Source: Streptomyces barkulensis (GTDB lineage: Bacteria; Actinomycetota; Actinomycetes; Streptomycetales; Streptomycetaceae). From it: a DNA stretch of 64,000 bases. Below are positions 25,981 to 36,187 of this stretch, in pieces (within the stretch, counting starts at the first letter, position 1; every line of letters begins with the position of its first letter). Location: assembly GCF_002843305.1 (NCBI RefSeq), contig NZ_PGSG01000015.1, positions 1 through 64,000 on the forward strand, in the 5' to 3' direction. Under the pieces are notes generated by a model that searched no databases, was not told where the DNA came from, and saw nothing but the letters and a program-made list of their open reading frames with translations. A program made the translations under genes and the position numbers.

Positions 25981-26952
25981 CATCGGGCGGGCCGGCTGGA
26001 GGAAGGACGGGTCGTCCAGGCCGGAGCCGGCCTTCTTGCCCCACATCGCGGCCTTCCACAGCCGGGCGATCTCGGTGTCGTCGGCGCCCGAGCGCAGCGC
26101 GCCGCGCAGGTCCGACTCCTCGCGGGCGAAGAGGCAGGTGCGCACCTGTCCGTCGGCCGTCAGCCGGGTGCGGTCGCAGGTGCGGCAGAAGGGCCTGGTG
26201 ACGGAGGCGATCACGCCGACGCGGTGCGGACCGCCGTCGACGATCCAGCGTTCGGCGGGCGCCGAGCCCCGGCTGTCCTCCCCCTCCGGGGTGAGGGAGA
26301 AGCGGGTGCGCAGGGAGGCGAGGATGTCGCCCGCGGTGATCATGCCCTCGCGGCGCCAGCCGTGCTGGGCGTCCAGCGGCATCTGCTCGATGAAACGCAG
26401 TTCGTAGGAGTGCTCGACGGCCCAGGCGAGCAGATCGGGGGCCTCGGTGTCGTTGAGGCCCGGCATCAGCACGGCGTTGACCTTGACCGGGGAGAGCCCC
26501 GCCGTGCGGGCGGCCGCCAGACCGGCGAGGACGTCGGCGTGGCGCCTGCGGCGGGTCATCCGCGAGAAGACCTCGGCGTCGAGGGTGTCCAGGGAGACGT
26601 TGACCCGGTCCAGTCCGGCCGCGCGCAGCGCCTCGGCGGTGCGCTCCAGGCCGATGCCGTTGGTCGTCAGCGACAGCCTCGGGCGCGGCTCCAGGGCGGC
26701 ACAGCGCTCGACGATGCCCACCAGCCCGGGGCGCAGCAGCGGCTCGCCGCCGGTGAAGCGCACCTCCTCCACGCCGAGCAGGGTCACCGCGACGCGGACC
26801 AGGCGGACGATCTCGTCGTCCGTGAGCAGCTCGGGCTTGGCGAGCCACTTCAGGCCCTCCTCGGGCATGCAGTAGGTGCACCTCAGATTGCACCGGTCGG
26901 TGAGCGACACGCGCAGATCGGTGGCGACCCGGCCGTAGGTGTCCAGCAGCAT
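25963..26952 (-). CDS. moaA: GTP 3',8-cyclase MoaA
   Basis: A 329-residue radical SAM enzyme that turns GTP into 3',8-cyclo-GTP, the first step of molybdenum cofactor synthesis. The SAM-cluster cysteines are C21, C25 and C28 (DRCNLRCTYC). A second 4Fe-4S site is formed by CRTCDRTRLTADGQVRTC near 260-277. The RFTGGEPLLRP motif is present, and the protein ends in the conserved Gly-Gly. The ATG at 26952 (MLLDTYGRVATDLRVSLTD) matches the family start; an open frame up to 27111 is ignored. Confidence 0.96.
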   Translation of the reverse strand: MLLDTYGRVATDLRVSLTDRCNLRCTYCMPEEGLKWLAKPELLTDDEIVRLVRVAVTLLGVEEVRFTGGEPLLRPGLVGIVERCAALEPRPRLSLTTNGIGLERTAEALRAAGLDRVNVSLDTLDAEVFSRMTRRRRHADVLAGLAAARTAGLSPVKVNAVLMPGLNDTEAPDLLAWAVEHSYELRFIEQMPLDAQHGWRREGMITAGDILASLRTRFSLTPEGEDSRGSAPAERWIVDGGPHRVGVIASVTRPFCRTCDRTRLTADGQVRTCLFAREESDLRGALRSGADDTEIARLWKAAMWGKKAGSGLDDPSFLQPARPMSAIGG

Positions 26953-27184
26953 GCCGACAGTACCCTCCCACGGTTGGACATCTGCCTCGCAGCGTACGCG
27001 ACGCCCGCGCCGTCCGTCGGGGGACGCCACGGCGGGAACGGGGGTTCGGTGTCCGGGAGGCGGTTCGGCCATTGCCGCTCCCCCCGTGTGAGCGATAGCT
27101 TCCGTCGTCATACATCCGTACGGTCAAGTCCGATAACCGGACGGGTTGTTGAGACCCCTGCGTTCACACAGACACGGAGAACCC

Positions 27185-28714
<1,530 letters not shown>

Positions 28715-28749
28715 CCGGGCGGTCCTCCCGCCGCGATGCCGGCGGCCCG

Positions 28750-29694
<945 letters not shown>

Positions 29695-29736
29695 GGATGC
29701 ACCGTAGGACCGCCCGGGGCCGGCGGCCAGACTCTG

Positions 29737-29750
29737 TTACCGACAAGTAT
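29737..29750. promoter_or_regulatory. possible TetR-type operator
   Basis: TTACCGACAAGTAT forms an imperfect palindrome (TAC-N6-GTA) between the divergent desaturase and exonuclease genes, 43 bases before the desaturase start. It resembles sites bound by TetR regulators of lipid metabolism. Evidence is weak. Confidence 0.25.
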
Positions 29751-29837
29751 GCGAGACGGCTCGTCAGCAACCCGGCCCACCTGTGGTGACCTGCGGTGAT
29801 GCGAAGGTGTCAGTGGCGGCCCGTATTCTCTGGAACC

Positions 29838-30857
29838 ATGCTCGATGACCAGTCGGCGGCCGAAGCGCGGCCCGCAGCGCAGCCCAGCACCCCGGCCTGG
29901 CCCACCGAATACCCCGACGCCTACGCGGTGGTGGACGTGGAGACCACGGGGCTCGCCCGGGACGACCGCATAGTCTCCGCGGCCGTCTACCGGCTGGACG
30001 CACGGGGTGATGTGATCGACCACTGGTACACCCCGGTCAATCCGCAGCGGGACCCCGGCCCGACCTGGATACACGGGCTGACGAGCGAGATGCTGGCCGA
30101 CGCCCCGCTCTTCCCGCAGATCGCCGAGGAGTTCGCCGAGCGGCTGCGGGGCCGGGTGCTGGTCGCGCACAACGCGGTCTTCGACTGGTCGATGATCGCC
30201 CGCGAGTACGCCCGTGCCCGGTTGCCGGTCCCCGTACGGCAGCGGCTGTGCACCATCGCCCTGTCCAAGGAGCTGAACCTGCCGCTGGCCAACCACCGGC
30301 TGGAGACCCTCGCCGCGCACTACGGCGTCGTCCAGCGCCGGGCGCACCACGCGCTGGACGACGCCCGGGTGCTGGCCGAGGCGTTCCGGCCGAGCCTGCA
30401 CCTGGCGGCCGCCGACCGCATACGCCTGCCCCTGCTGGCCTGCCGGCCGCTGACCGAGTGGACCGACTCCATCGTCTCCCCGGGCTCCTCCCCCGGCGCC
30501 TTCGGCGGGCGGGACTCGCGGCCCTACGCGGGCAGCTGGCGCCCCTCGCGCAAGCGCCCCCCGTGCCCGTACCCCAACCCCGGCCGGTACGAGCCGGGCA
30601 AGCCGCTGGTCCAGGGCATGCGGGTGGCGATCTCCGGGGACACCTCCGTGGACCGGGAGCTGCTGGAGGACCGGGCCGTCGAGGCCGGGCTCCACATCGC
30701 CGGCAGCGTCTCCCGCCTCACCAGCCTCCTGGTCACCAACGACCCCGACTCCGGCACCTCCAAGGTGGCCAAGGCGCGCGCCTTCGGCACCCCGGTGATC
30801 GACGAGGCGGCCTTCACCCAGCTGCTGCGGGAGGTGGCCCCCGCTCCGGGGAAGTGA
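29838..30857 (+). CDS. DEDDh 3'-5' exonuclease with C-terminal BRCT domain
   Basis: A 339-residue protein. An N-terminal DnaQ-like exonuclease (about 27-190) shows the metal ligands in VVDVETTGL, HNAVFDW and the DEDDh His-Asp in HHALDDA. A linker of about 65 residues follows, then a BRCT domain (about 255-335, GMRVAISGDTSV, AGLHIAGSVSRLTSLLV). The build resembles polymerase III epsilon-like proteins of actinobacteria and suggests DNA repair or proofreading. The ribosome binding site is weak. Confidence 0.9.
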   Translation: MLDDQSAAEARPAAQPSTPAWPTEYPDAYAVVDVETTGLARDDRIVSAAVYRLDARGDVIDHWYTPVNPQRDPGPTWIHGLTSEMLADAPLFPQIAEEFAERLRGRVLVAHNAVFDWSMIAREYARARLPVPVRQRLCTIALSKELNLPLANHRLETLAAHYGVVQRRAHHALDDARVLAEAFRPSLHLAAADRIRLPLLACRPLTEWTDSIVSPGSSPGAFGGRDSRPYAGSWRPSRKRPPCPYPNPGRYEPGKPLVQGMRVAISGDTSVDRELLEDRAVEAGLHIAGSVSRLTSLLVTNDPDSGTSKVAKARAFGTPVIDEAAFTQLLREVAPAPGK

Positions 30858-30877
30858 CGACCGGCGGGGTACCGTCG

Positions 30878-31795
30878 ATGACTGTGCCACCCGTATCGTC
30901 CGCACCGTCCGCTTCCGCGTACCGCTTCCTGCTGTCCCGGCAGTGGGTGGTCCTCACCCTCGTAGCGCTCCTGCTGATCCCGGGCATGGTCAGGCTCGGC
31001 TTCTGGCAGCTCCACAGGCACGAGGACCGGGTGGCGCGCAACGAGCTGGTGGCCGAGAGCCTGGCCGCCGATCCGGTGCCCGTGGGGAAGCTGGCCGCTC
31101 CGGGCCGCGGCCCGGCCGATGCCGACCGGTACCGCCGGGTGACGGCCACCGGCGTCTACGACACCGGCGGCGAGACGGTCGTGCGCCAGCGCACCGGCGG
31201 GGACGGCCGGAGCATCGGCTACCACGTCCTGACCCCGCTGATCCGCGAGGACGGCACGGCCGTGCTGGTCAACCGCGGCTGGATCCCGGCGGGCGAGGAT
31301 CTGACGAAGTTCCCCCAGGTGCCGGCGCCTCCCTCCGGCGAGGTCACCGTGACCGGGCGGCTGATGGCCGACGAGAAGGCCGGCAGCGGCGTCAAGGACA
31401 AGCGGGGGCTGCCGCCCCGCCAGGTGATGCTGATCGACAGCGCGCGGATGGCCGAGGAGCTGGACCGGCCGGTCCTGGGCGGCTACGTCGCGCTGGAGGA
31501 GACCTCGCCCGAGCCCTCCGCCGAGCAGCCCGAACGCCTTCCCGAACCGGACCACAGCGGCATCGGCCCGCACCTGGCGTACGCGTTCCAGTGGTGGCTG
31601 TTCGCCGCCGCCGTCCCCGTCGGCTGGGTGGTGCTGGTCCGCCGCGAGCGCGGGGATCGCCTGGCGCGGGACTCCGGCGCGCAGGCCGCCGCGGACGGGC
31701 GGACGGATGAACGGGCGGACGGCGAGGCCGCTGTCGGCCGGTCCGCCGTTCCGGCCCCCTCCGCTGCCGAAACGGCGGACCGACCGGCAGACTGA
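30878..31795 (+). CDS. SURF1-family cytochrome oxidase assembly protein
   Basis: A 305-residue protein with membrane helices at about 20-40 and 235-255 flanking a large extracytoplasmic domain, the SURF1 layout. Landmarks are LGFWQLHRHEDR after helix 1, YHVLTPLI, VLVNRGWIPAG, and HLAYAFQWWLFA in helix 2. SURF1 helps assemble the haem a3 centre of aa3-type cytochrome c oxidase. The C-terminal 45 residues are low-complexity. It starts 20 bases after the exonuclease stop and is probably co-transcribed. Confidence 0.92.
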   Translation: MTVPPVSSAPSASAYRFLLSRQWVVLTLVALLLIPGMVRLGFWQLHRHEDRVARNELVAESLAADPVPVGKLAAPGRGPADADRYRRVTATGVYDTGGETVVRQRTGGDGRSIGYHVLTPLIREDGTAVLVNRGWIPAGEDLTKFPQVPAPPSGEVTVTGRLMADEKAGSGVKDKRGLPPRQVMLIDSARMAEELDRPVLGGYVALEETSPEPSAEQPERLPEPDHSGIGPHLAYAFQWWLFAAAVPVGWVVLVRRERGDRLARDSGAQAAADGRTDERADGEAAVGRSAVPAPSAAETADRPAD

Positions 31796-31800
31796 TCCCC

Positions 31801-32556
31801 ATGGATCTCGGACTTCAGGACAGGGTGTACCTCGTCACCGGCGCCACCCGCGGGCTGGGCTTCGCCACCGCGCGGGAACTGACCGCCGAAGGCGCGAAGG
31901 TGATCGTCACCGGACGGAGCGAGGAGACGGTGGCCGAGGCCGCCGGACGACTGGGCGGCGACGCCTTCGGCATGGTGGCGGACAACGCCGATCCGGCCGC
32001 GGCCGACCGCCTGGTGACGGCCGCCCATGAGCGCCACGGGCGCCTGGACGGGGTGCTGATCAGCGTCGGCGGGCCGCCGGCCGGCTCCCACGAGACGGTC
32101 ACCGACGACCAGTGGCAGGCGGCCTTCGAGACGGTCTTCCTCGGTGCGGTGCGACTGGCCCGCACCGCGGCCGCGCGGCTGGGCGAGGGCGGGGTGATCG
32201 GCTTCGTCCTCTCCGGCTCGGTGCACGAGCCGATCCCCGGCCTGACGGTCTCCAACGGACTGCGGCCGGGGCTGGCCGGTTTCGCGAAGTCGCTGGCGGA
32301 CGAGGTGGGGCCGCGCGGCATCCGGGTCGTCGGGCTGCTCCCGGGCCGTATCGACACCGACCGGGTGCGCGGCCTGGACGCCATGACCGGGGACGCCGAC
32401 GCCGCTCGGAGGCGGACCTCGGCCGCGATCCCGCTGCGCCGCTACGGCACCCCGGAGGAGTTCGGCAGGGCGGCGGCGTTCCTGCTCTCCCCCGCCGCCT
32501 CCTACATCACCGGTGTGATGTTCCCGGTCGACGGCGGCGCCCGCCGCGGCTTCTGA
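31801..32556 (+). CDS. SDR-family oxidoreductase, atypical active site
   Basis: A 251-residue Rossmann-fold protein with the cofactor motif TGATRGLGFATA (13-24), NNAG replaced by SVGGP, and DGGARRGF at the end. The usual catalytic Tyr-x3-Lys is missing: the region reads SGSVHEPIPGLTVSNGLRPG followed by LAGFAKSLADEVG, the 'SNxxRxGxxGFxK' form of a divergent SDR branch. Chemistry may differ from classical ketoreductases. It starts 5 bases after the SURF1 stop, so it is probably in the same operon. Confidence 0.87.
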   Translation: MDLGLQDRVYLVTGATRGLGFATARELTAEGAKVIVTGRSEETVAEAAGRLGGDAFGMVADNADPAAADRLVTAAHERHGRLDGVLISVGGPPAGSHETVTDDQWQAAFETVFLGAVRLARTAAARLGEGGVIGFVLSGSVHEPIPGLTVSNGLRPGLAGFAKSLADEVGPRGIRVVGLLPGRIDTDRVRGLDAMTGDADAARRRTSAAIPLRRYGTPEEFGRAAAFLLSPAASYITGVMFPVDGGARRGF

Positions 32557-32679
32557 CCGTTCCGGCCGGGCATGTCCCGCCGCCGTCCCCGGCCCGCACC
32601 AAACCGCACCAAAGGGGGACGGCGGGGTGGCTCGGTCGGGGTGGGGCTCGGCGGGGGTGGCTCGGGCAGGGACGGCGCC

Positions 32680-33279
32680 TCAGCCCGTTCCCCCGCCCGG
32701 CCGCCGCGCCGAACGCAGCCGGATCTCCGCGGCCAGTCTGTCCAGGCCCGCCGAGACACGGGCGTGCTCCAGCGCCTCGTCCCGCACACGCGCGAGGATC
32801 TCGGCCGGGCTCGCGTGAGGGGCCACCGCCAGTGCGACCCGGGCCCGCACCCCGGCGCGGCGGCGGCCCAGCCTCACCCGGATCCGTTCCGCGCCCGGCA
32901 GGGCCCCGGCCTCCCCGGCCACGGCGTCCTCCAGGGTCCGGGTACCGACCAGGGCGCCGTAGCCGTCGCCGCTGTCGACCAGTACGGTGTCCGGCCGCTG
33001 CCGCCACAGCTGCGCCGACAGCCACCACAGGGCGAGCAGGAGTGCGACGGCGGGCACGCCGATCGCCAGGAGCCACCGCCACCAGTCCGCGTCCTGCCAC
33101 CAGGCGGGTTCCCCCCGCCCGAGCAGCACCTCGTCCGGCCCGTCCCAGAAAAGATCCCGGGGCATGTCGAAGCCCCAGCGCCGCTGGAGGTCGAGCCCGC
33201 CCACCAGGGCCGCCAGTCCCAGCACCAGCAGTGCCAGTCCGGCCAGCCCCAGCAGAATCCGGTTCACCACCGTGAGCAT
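32680..33279 (-). CDS. AmaP-like alkaline-shock membrane anchor protein
   Basis: A 199-residue protein with two membrane helices (about 6-30 and 69-92) joined by a Trp-rich extracytoplasmic loop. A cytoplasmic domain follows (about 95-199) with LVDSGDGYGALVGTRTLEDAV and a strand-rich region like Asp23. AmaP anchors Asp23/Gls24 proteins to the membrane in Staphylococcus. It is the last gene of a five-gene minus-strand cluster. The ATG at 33279 is chosen; an in-frame GTG 9 bases earlier is possible. Confidence 0.82.
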   Translation of the reverse strand: MLTVVNRILLGLAGLALLVLGLAALVGGLDLQRRWGFDMPRDLFWDGPDEVLLGRGEPAWWQDADWWRWLLAIGVPAVALLLALWWLSAQLWRQRPDTVLVDSGDGYGALVGTRTLEDAVAGEAGALPGAERIRVRLGRRRAGVRARVALAVAPHASPAEILARVRDEALEHARVSAGLDRLAAEIRLRSARRPGGGTG

Positions 33280-33299
33280 CCGGTCCACCTCGCCCTTCC

Positions 33300-33986
33300 T
33301 CAGCCCTTCTTCGGGCGCCGCACCCGGACCGAGCGCCGCATCCTCCGGGCGAGCCCGAGCTGCCGCACGCCCTCCTGCAGAACCCTGTCCAGATCTCCCC
33401 GCACTTCCTCCAGGGGCCGGAAGTGCGCCCGCGCCCGCACCCTGACCCGGTGCCGCCCGGCGTCCACCCGGACCGACCGCACTCCCGGCACGTCCAGCAA
33501 CCGGTCGTGCAGCACCGCCTCGGCGGCGGATCTCTCCAGTCCGGCGCGCACCCGGACCCCGTCGGAGGAGCCGCCGCGCATCGGCAGCAGACCCCGCAGC
33601 CCGGGGGTGACCGCCAGCACCACCAGCCACAGTCCCAGCAGCACCGCGAGCGCCGCACCGGCGATCGCCCAGGGGTTGTCGAGCGGCCGGGCGGCCAGAT
33701 CCGCGGTGATCTCGCGCCGCCACGCGGAGGGGGCCTTGTCAATGCTCGCGGCGACGGCCTCGTACAGCAGTACGGCCGCCGCGACGGCCAGCACCAGTGC
33801 CACGATCGCGGCCGGCACCCGCCGAGCCGACCAGAAGCGCCGGGTGCTTCCGCCCCCGCCGTCACCCCCGCCGTCGTCCGGTCGGCGGTCCGCGCCGGAG
33901 GGTTCCGGTGAGGGCGGTTCCACACCGTCCGGGTCCGTGCCGGCGGCGCTCTCCGGGGCCTGCTGCCGCCGGGCGTCGTGACTCAT
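33300..33986 (-). CDS. DUF6286-type envelope protein
   Basis: A 228-residue protein: a disordered acidic N-terminus (1-50, Pro/Asp/Gly-rich), two membrane helices (about 58-80 and 108-130), then an Asp23/AmaP-like cytoplasmic domain (about 140-228, GVRVRAGLERSAAEAVLHDRLLDV). I recognise it as the DUF6286 family that sits in Streptomyces Asp23 clusters. Its role is probably to dock Asp23 proteins at the membrane, inferred from context. Confidence 0.75.
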   Translation of the reverse strand: MSHDARRQQAPESAAGTDPDGVEPPSPEPSGADRRPDDGGGDGGGGSTRRFWSARRVPAAIVALVLAVAAAVLLYEAVAASIDKAPSAWRREITADLAARPLDNPWAIAGAALAVLLGLWLVVLAVTPGLRGLLPMRGGSSDGVRVRAGLERSAAEAVLHDRLLDVPGVRSVRVDAGRHRVRVRARAHFRPLEEVRGDLDRVLQEGVRQLGLARRMRRSVRVRRPKKG

Positions 33987-33993
33987 CGTGCCC

Positions 33994-34404
33994 TCACCGC
34001 ACCCTCCCTCCGCTCCGGCCGCCGAGCGGGCCCGTGTGCAGCCGTGTGACCTCGACGGTCACCTGCCGGACCGCCATACCGGCCAGTTCCCGCACCCGTG
34101 AGGCGACCCTTCCGCGCACCGAGCCGCACCGTGCGCCGATGTCGCAGGGGTAGGGAAGTTCGACCGCGACCACCACCCGGGCCTCACCGTTCAGTCCGTT
34201 CCGGTCGGGAGGGCGGCGGACGGCGACCTTCGCCCGCGGGTCCTTTCCCGCACGCGGTGCCCCGGACGTCTCGGAGTCCTCGTCCAGCGCCTCGCGGGCG
34301 GCCCGTGCCGCGATCTTGCTGACGACCCGGTCGGCGATTCTCGTCGCCCCCCGCTCGGCCGCGGGGACCCAGGAGATCTCCGGCCTGCGGAATTCCTGTG
34401 CCAC
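33994..34404 (-). CDS. Asp23/Gls24-family envelope stress protein (second copy)
   Basis: A 136-residue protein starting with GTG. ERGATRIADRVVSKIAARAA (about 17-36) and ARVVVAVELPYPCDIGARC match the Asp23/Gls24 family, which forms membrane-associated filaments through AmaP and responds to envelope or alkaline stress. It is shorter and more divergent than the other copy in this cluster, with an Arg-rich linker in the middle. Only 7 bases separate its stop from the DUF6286 start. Confidence 0.82.
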   Translation of the reverse strand: MAQEFRRPEISWVPAAERGATRIADRVVSKIAARAAREALDEDSETSGAPRAGKDPRAKVAVRRPPDRNGLNGEARVVVAVELPYPCDIGARCGSVRGRVASRVRELAGMAVRQVTVEVTRLHTGPLGGRSGGRVR

Positions 34405-34407
34405 CGG

Positions 34408-34590
34408 TCACCGCCGTCCGCCGCCGGAGCGGAAGATCTCTCCCGGTTCCAGATCGCCGTCGAGGACCCGGCCGGCGATGAAGCCGACCGCGCCCAGTAC
34501 CGCCACCAGGAGGAAGGCCCAGAAACCGCCGAAGTATCCGGCGAAACCCAGCGCCATGCCTGCGATCAAGCCGACTGCGGCCATGCTCAT
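34408..34590 (-). CDS. 60-residue DUF2273-like membrane protein
   Basis: A 60-residue protein with two close hydrophobic segments (about 3-42, AVGLIAGMALGFAGYFGGFW) and a short charged tail. DUF2273 proteins of similar size lie between asp23 and amaP in Firmicutes. GAGGAGCGCACG precedes the ATG. It starts between the two Asp23 genes and is separated from the next by 3 bases. Confidence 0.75.
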   Translation of the reverse strand: MSMAAVGLIAGMALGFAGYFGGFWAFLLVAVLGAVGFIAGRVLDGDLEPGEIFRSGGGRR

Positions 34591-34641
34591 CGTGCGCTCC
34601 TCAGTTTCCTGCTCCGCCGGGCCCCTGCGGTCCGCGGCGCA

Positions 34642-35145
34642 CTACTGCAGCCGCGGCCTCTGCTCCGACTGCTCTTCCTCGTCACTGTCGTCGGGCAGTT
34701 TGACGTCGTCGACCGTGACATTGACCTCGACGACCTCCAGTCCGGTCATCCGCTCGATCGAGCCGATGACGTTCTCGCGCACATCGCTCGCCACGTCGGT
34801 GATCGACACGCCGTACTCGACCACGATGTCCAGGTCGATGGCCGCCTGGGTCTCGCCGACCTCGACCTTCACCCCCCGGGTGACGGACGAACCGCCGCCG
34901 CCACCACCGCCGGGGACGCGGTCGCGCATCGCGCCGATGGTCCGGCTCATGCCGGCGCCCATCGCGTGGACACCGTCGACCTCGCGGGCGGCCATCCCGG
35001 CGATCTTCGCCACCACGCCGTCGGCGATCGTGGTCTTCCCGCGGACGCGCGGGTCGCTCGCGCCCCGCCCCTCACCGAGCCGTCCGCCGGAAGGGCCCGA
35101 GCGGTTCTGCTGTGCGGTCTCAGCCATCTCCGCCATCTCCGTCAC
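34642..35145 (-). CDS. Asp23/Gls24-family envelope stress protein
   Basis: A 167-residue cytoplasmic protein, full-length for the family: TTIADGVVAKIAGMAAREVDG (about 39-59), a glycine spacer, VKVEVGETQAAIDLDIVVEYG, and SIERMTGLEVVEVNVTVDDV. The acidic C-terminus is typical. The start is GTG at 35145 (VTEMAEMAETAQ). As the first gene of the cluster it probably carries the promoter in the 219-base gap upstream. Confidence 0.92.
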   Translation of the reverse strand: MTEMAEMAETAQQNRSGPSGGRLGEGRGASDPRVRGKTTIADGVVAKIAGMAAREVDGVHAMGAGMSRTIGAMRDRVPGGGGGGGSSVTRGVKVEVGETQAAIDLDIVVEYGVSITDVASDVRENVIGSIERMTGLEVVEVNVTVDDVKLPDDSDEEEQSEQRPRLQ

Positions 35146-35364
35146 CCCTTGCCTTCGTTACGGGAATATTGATTCCGATATGTCCACGCTAGACACGATC
35201 GCCCACTTTTGCCTCATGAATGCGCCGCCACCTGGAGGAAGCACGTGTCCGCGGGGAGCCCGCGGCAAAAGGCTGGGCACCGTTGATGGAGAACCCCGGA
35301 GAGCCCCAGCAGAGCACCGGAGGCCCTGGGACGGACGCCGGGACCCCGGAGAGGAGCGCAGAGC

Positions 35365-36129
35365 ATGGCCACGGACCGGTTGACCCAGACCGTACGGCGG
35401 CAGATCGGCTTCGGACGCCTGCTTCCGCTGGGCGGGGCGGAGGACGGCGCCTGGATCACGGAGCGGGCCGCGGCCGGTGTGCTGCGGGAGGCGGCGGACG
35501 GACTGCCGGGGATCCGGCCGGGCAGGCTGCGGCTCTCCCCGGCCGAAAACGGCGCGGGCGGGAGGCCGGCCGTACCGATGCCTCCCAGCGCTCTGCCGCC
35601 CGGCCCGCTCAGGATCTCCGCGGAGTTCGAGGCCGATGCGCGGGAGCCGCTGCCGACGGCGGCCGAGCGGCTGCGCTCGGCCCTGGCCGGAGCGGCCGAC
35701 AGCCGCCTGGGGCTGGTGGTGGCGGCGGTCGACCTGCGGATCACCGGGCTCCTGGGCGGGCCGGGCGACGAGCCCCGGCCCGAGGAGCCTCCCAGGGGGC
35801 AAGCCGGCGCCGGGGAGGTCCCGGACACCGGGGAGGCCGAAACCGCGGTGGGCGCCGCGGCGCTGGCCGTTGTGGGCGTGACACGCCTGGCCCCCGAGCT
35901 GGGGGGCGCGGCCCGGGCGCTGCGGATCGTGGACGCCGGCCCCGGCGACGGGGCCGGCGCGGCCCCCGGCCGCCATGTACAGATCCAGTTCGCGACCGCC
36001 GCGGACCACCGCGCGCTCGATGTGGCGCGCGCGGTCCGCGCCGCGGCGGCACGCGCCGCGGCGACCGGCGCCCCCGGGCCCGTGACGGTCGCCGCCGTGG
36101 TGACGGAGGTGGTGCGGGGCCCGGGGTGA
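35365..36129 (+). CDS. Asp23-cluster-associated protein of unknown function
   Basis: A 254-residue protein, divergent from the Asp23 cluster. It begins ATDRLTQTVRRQIGFGRLLPLG and has PLPTAAERLRSALAGAADSRLG, VVAAVDLRITGLL and HVQIQFATAADHRALDVARAV. I remember this family only under the odd database name 'nucleopolyhedrovirus P10 family protein' next to Asp23 genes in Streptomyces, so a link to the envelope system is likely. The two halves look like two Asp23-like alpha/beta units, which is a guess. The 3' end runs into a 26-base tandem repeat. Confidence 0.75.
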   Translation: MATDRLTQTVRRQIGFGRLLPLGGAEDGAWITERAAAGVLREAADGLPGIRPGRLRLSPAENGAGGRPAVPMPPSALPPGPLRISAEFEADAREPLPTAAERLRSALAGAADSRLGLVVAAVDLRITGLLGGPGDEPRPEEPPRGQAGAGEVPDTGEAETAVGAAALAVVGVTRLAPELGGAARALRIVDAGPGDGAGAAPGRHVQIQFATAADHRALDVARAVRAAAARAAATGAPGPVTVAAVVTEVVRGPG

Positions 36130-36177
36130 CGGAGGTGGTGCGGGACCCGGGGTGACGGAGGTGGTGCGGGGCCCGGG
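36100..36177 (+). repeat. 26-base tandem repeat, three copies, across a stop codon
   Basis: GTGACGGAGGTGGTGCGG plus GGCCCGGG repeats at 36100-36125, 36126-36151 and 36152-36177 with one mismatch (G to A at 36145). The first copy codes for the last residues (VTEVVRGPG) of the upstream gene, and the start of copy two provides its TGA stop. As 26 is not a multiple of three, copies two and three are out of frame. Confidence 0.9.
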
Positions 36178-36187
36178 GTGAGAGCGG

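Noticed and set aside
26953..27111. N-terminal extension of MoaA to 27111
   Set aside because: The family starts at LLDTYGRVATDLR; the extension is not conserved-looking and a usable ribosome binding site precedes 26952.
35220..36155. 311-codon plus-strand frame starting at 35220
   Set aside because: It is a shifted frame of the gene at 35365-36129 with Arg/Gly-rich translation and no conserved segments.
36100..36177. Possible CRISPR-like array
   Set aside because: Repeats are directly adjacent with no spacers, GC-rich and only three copies; no cas genes in the window.
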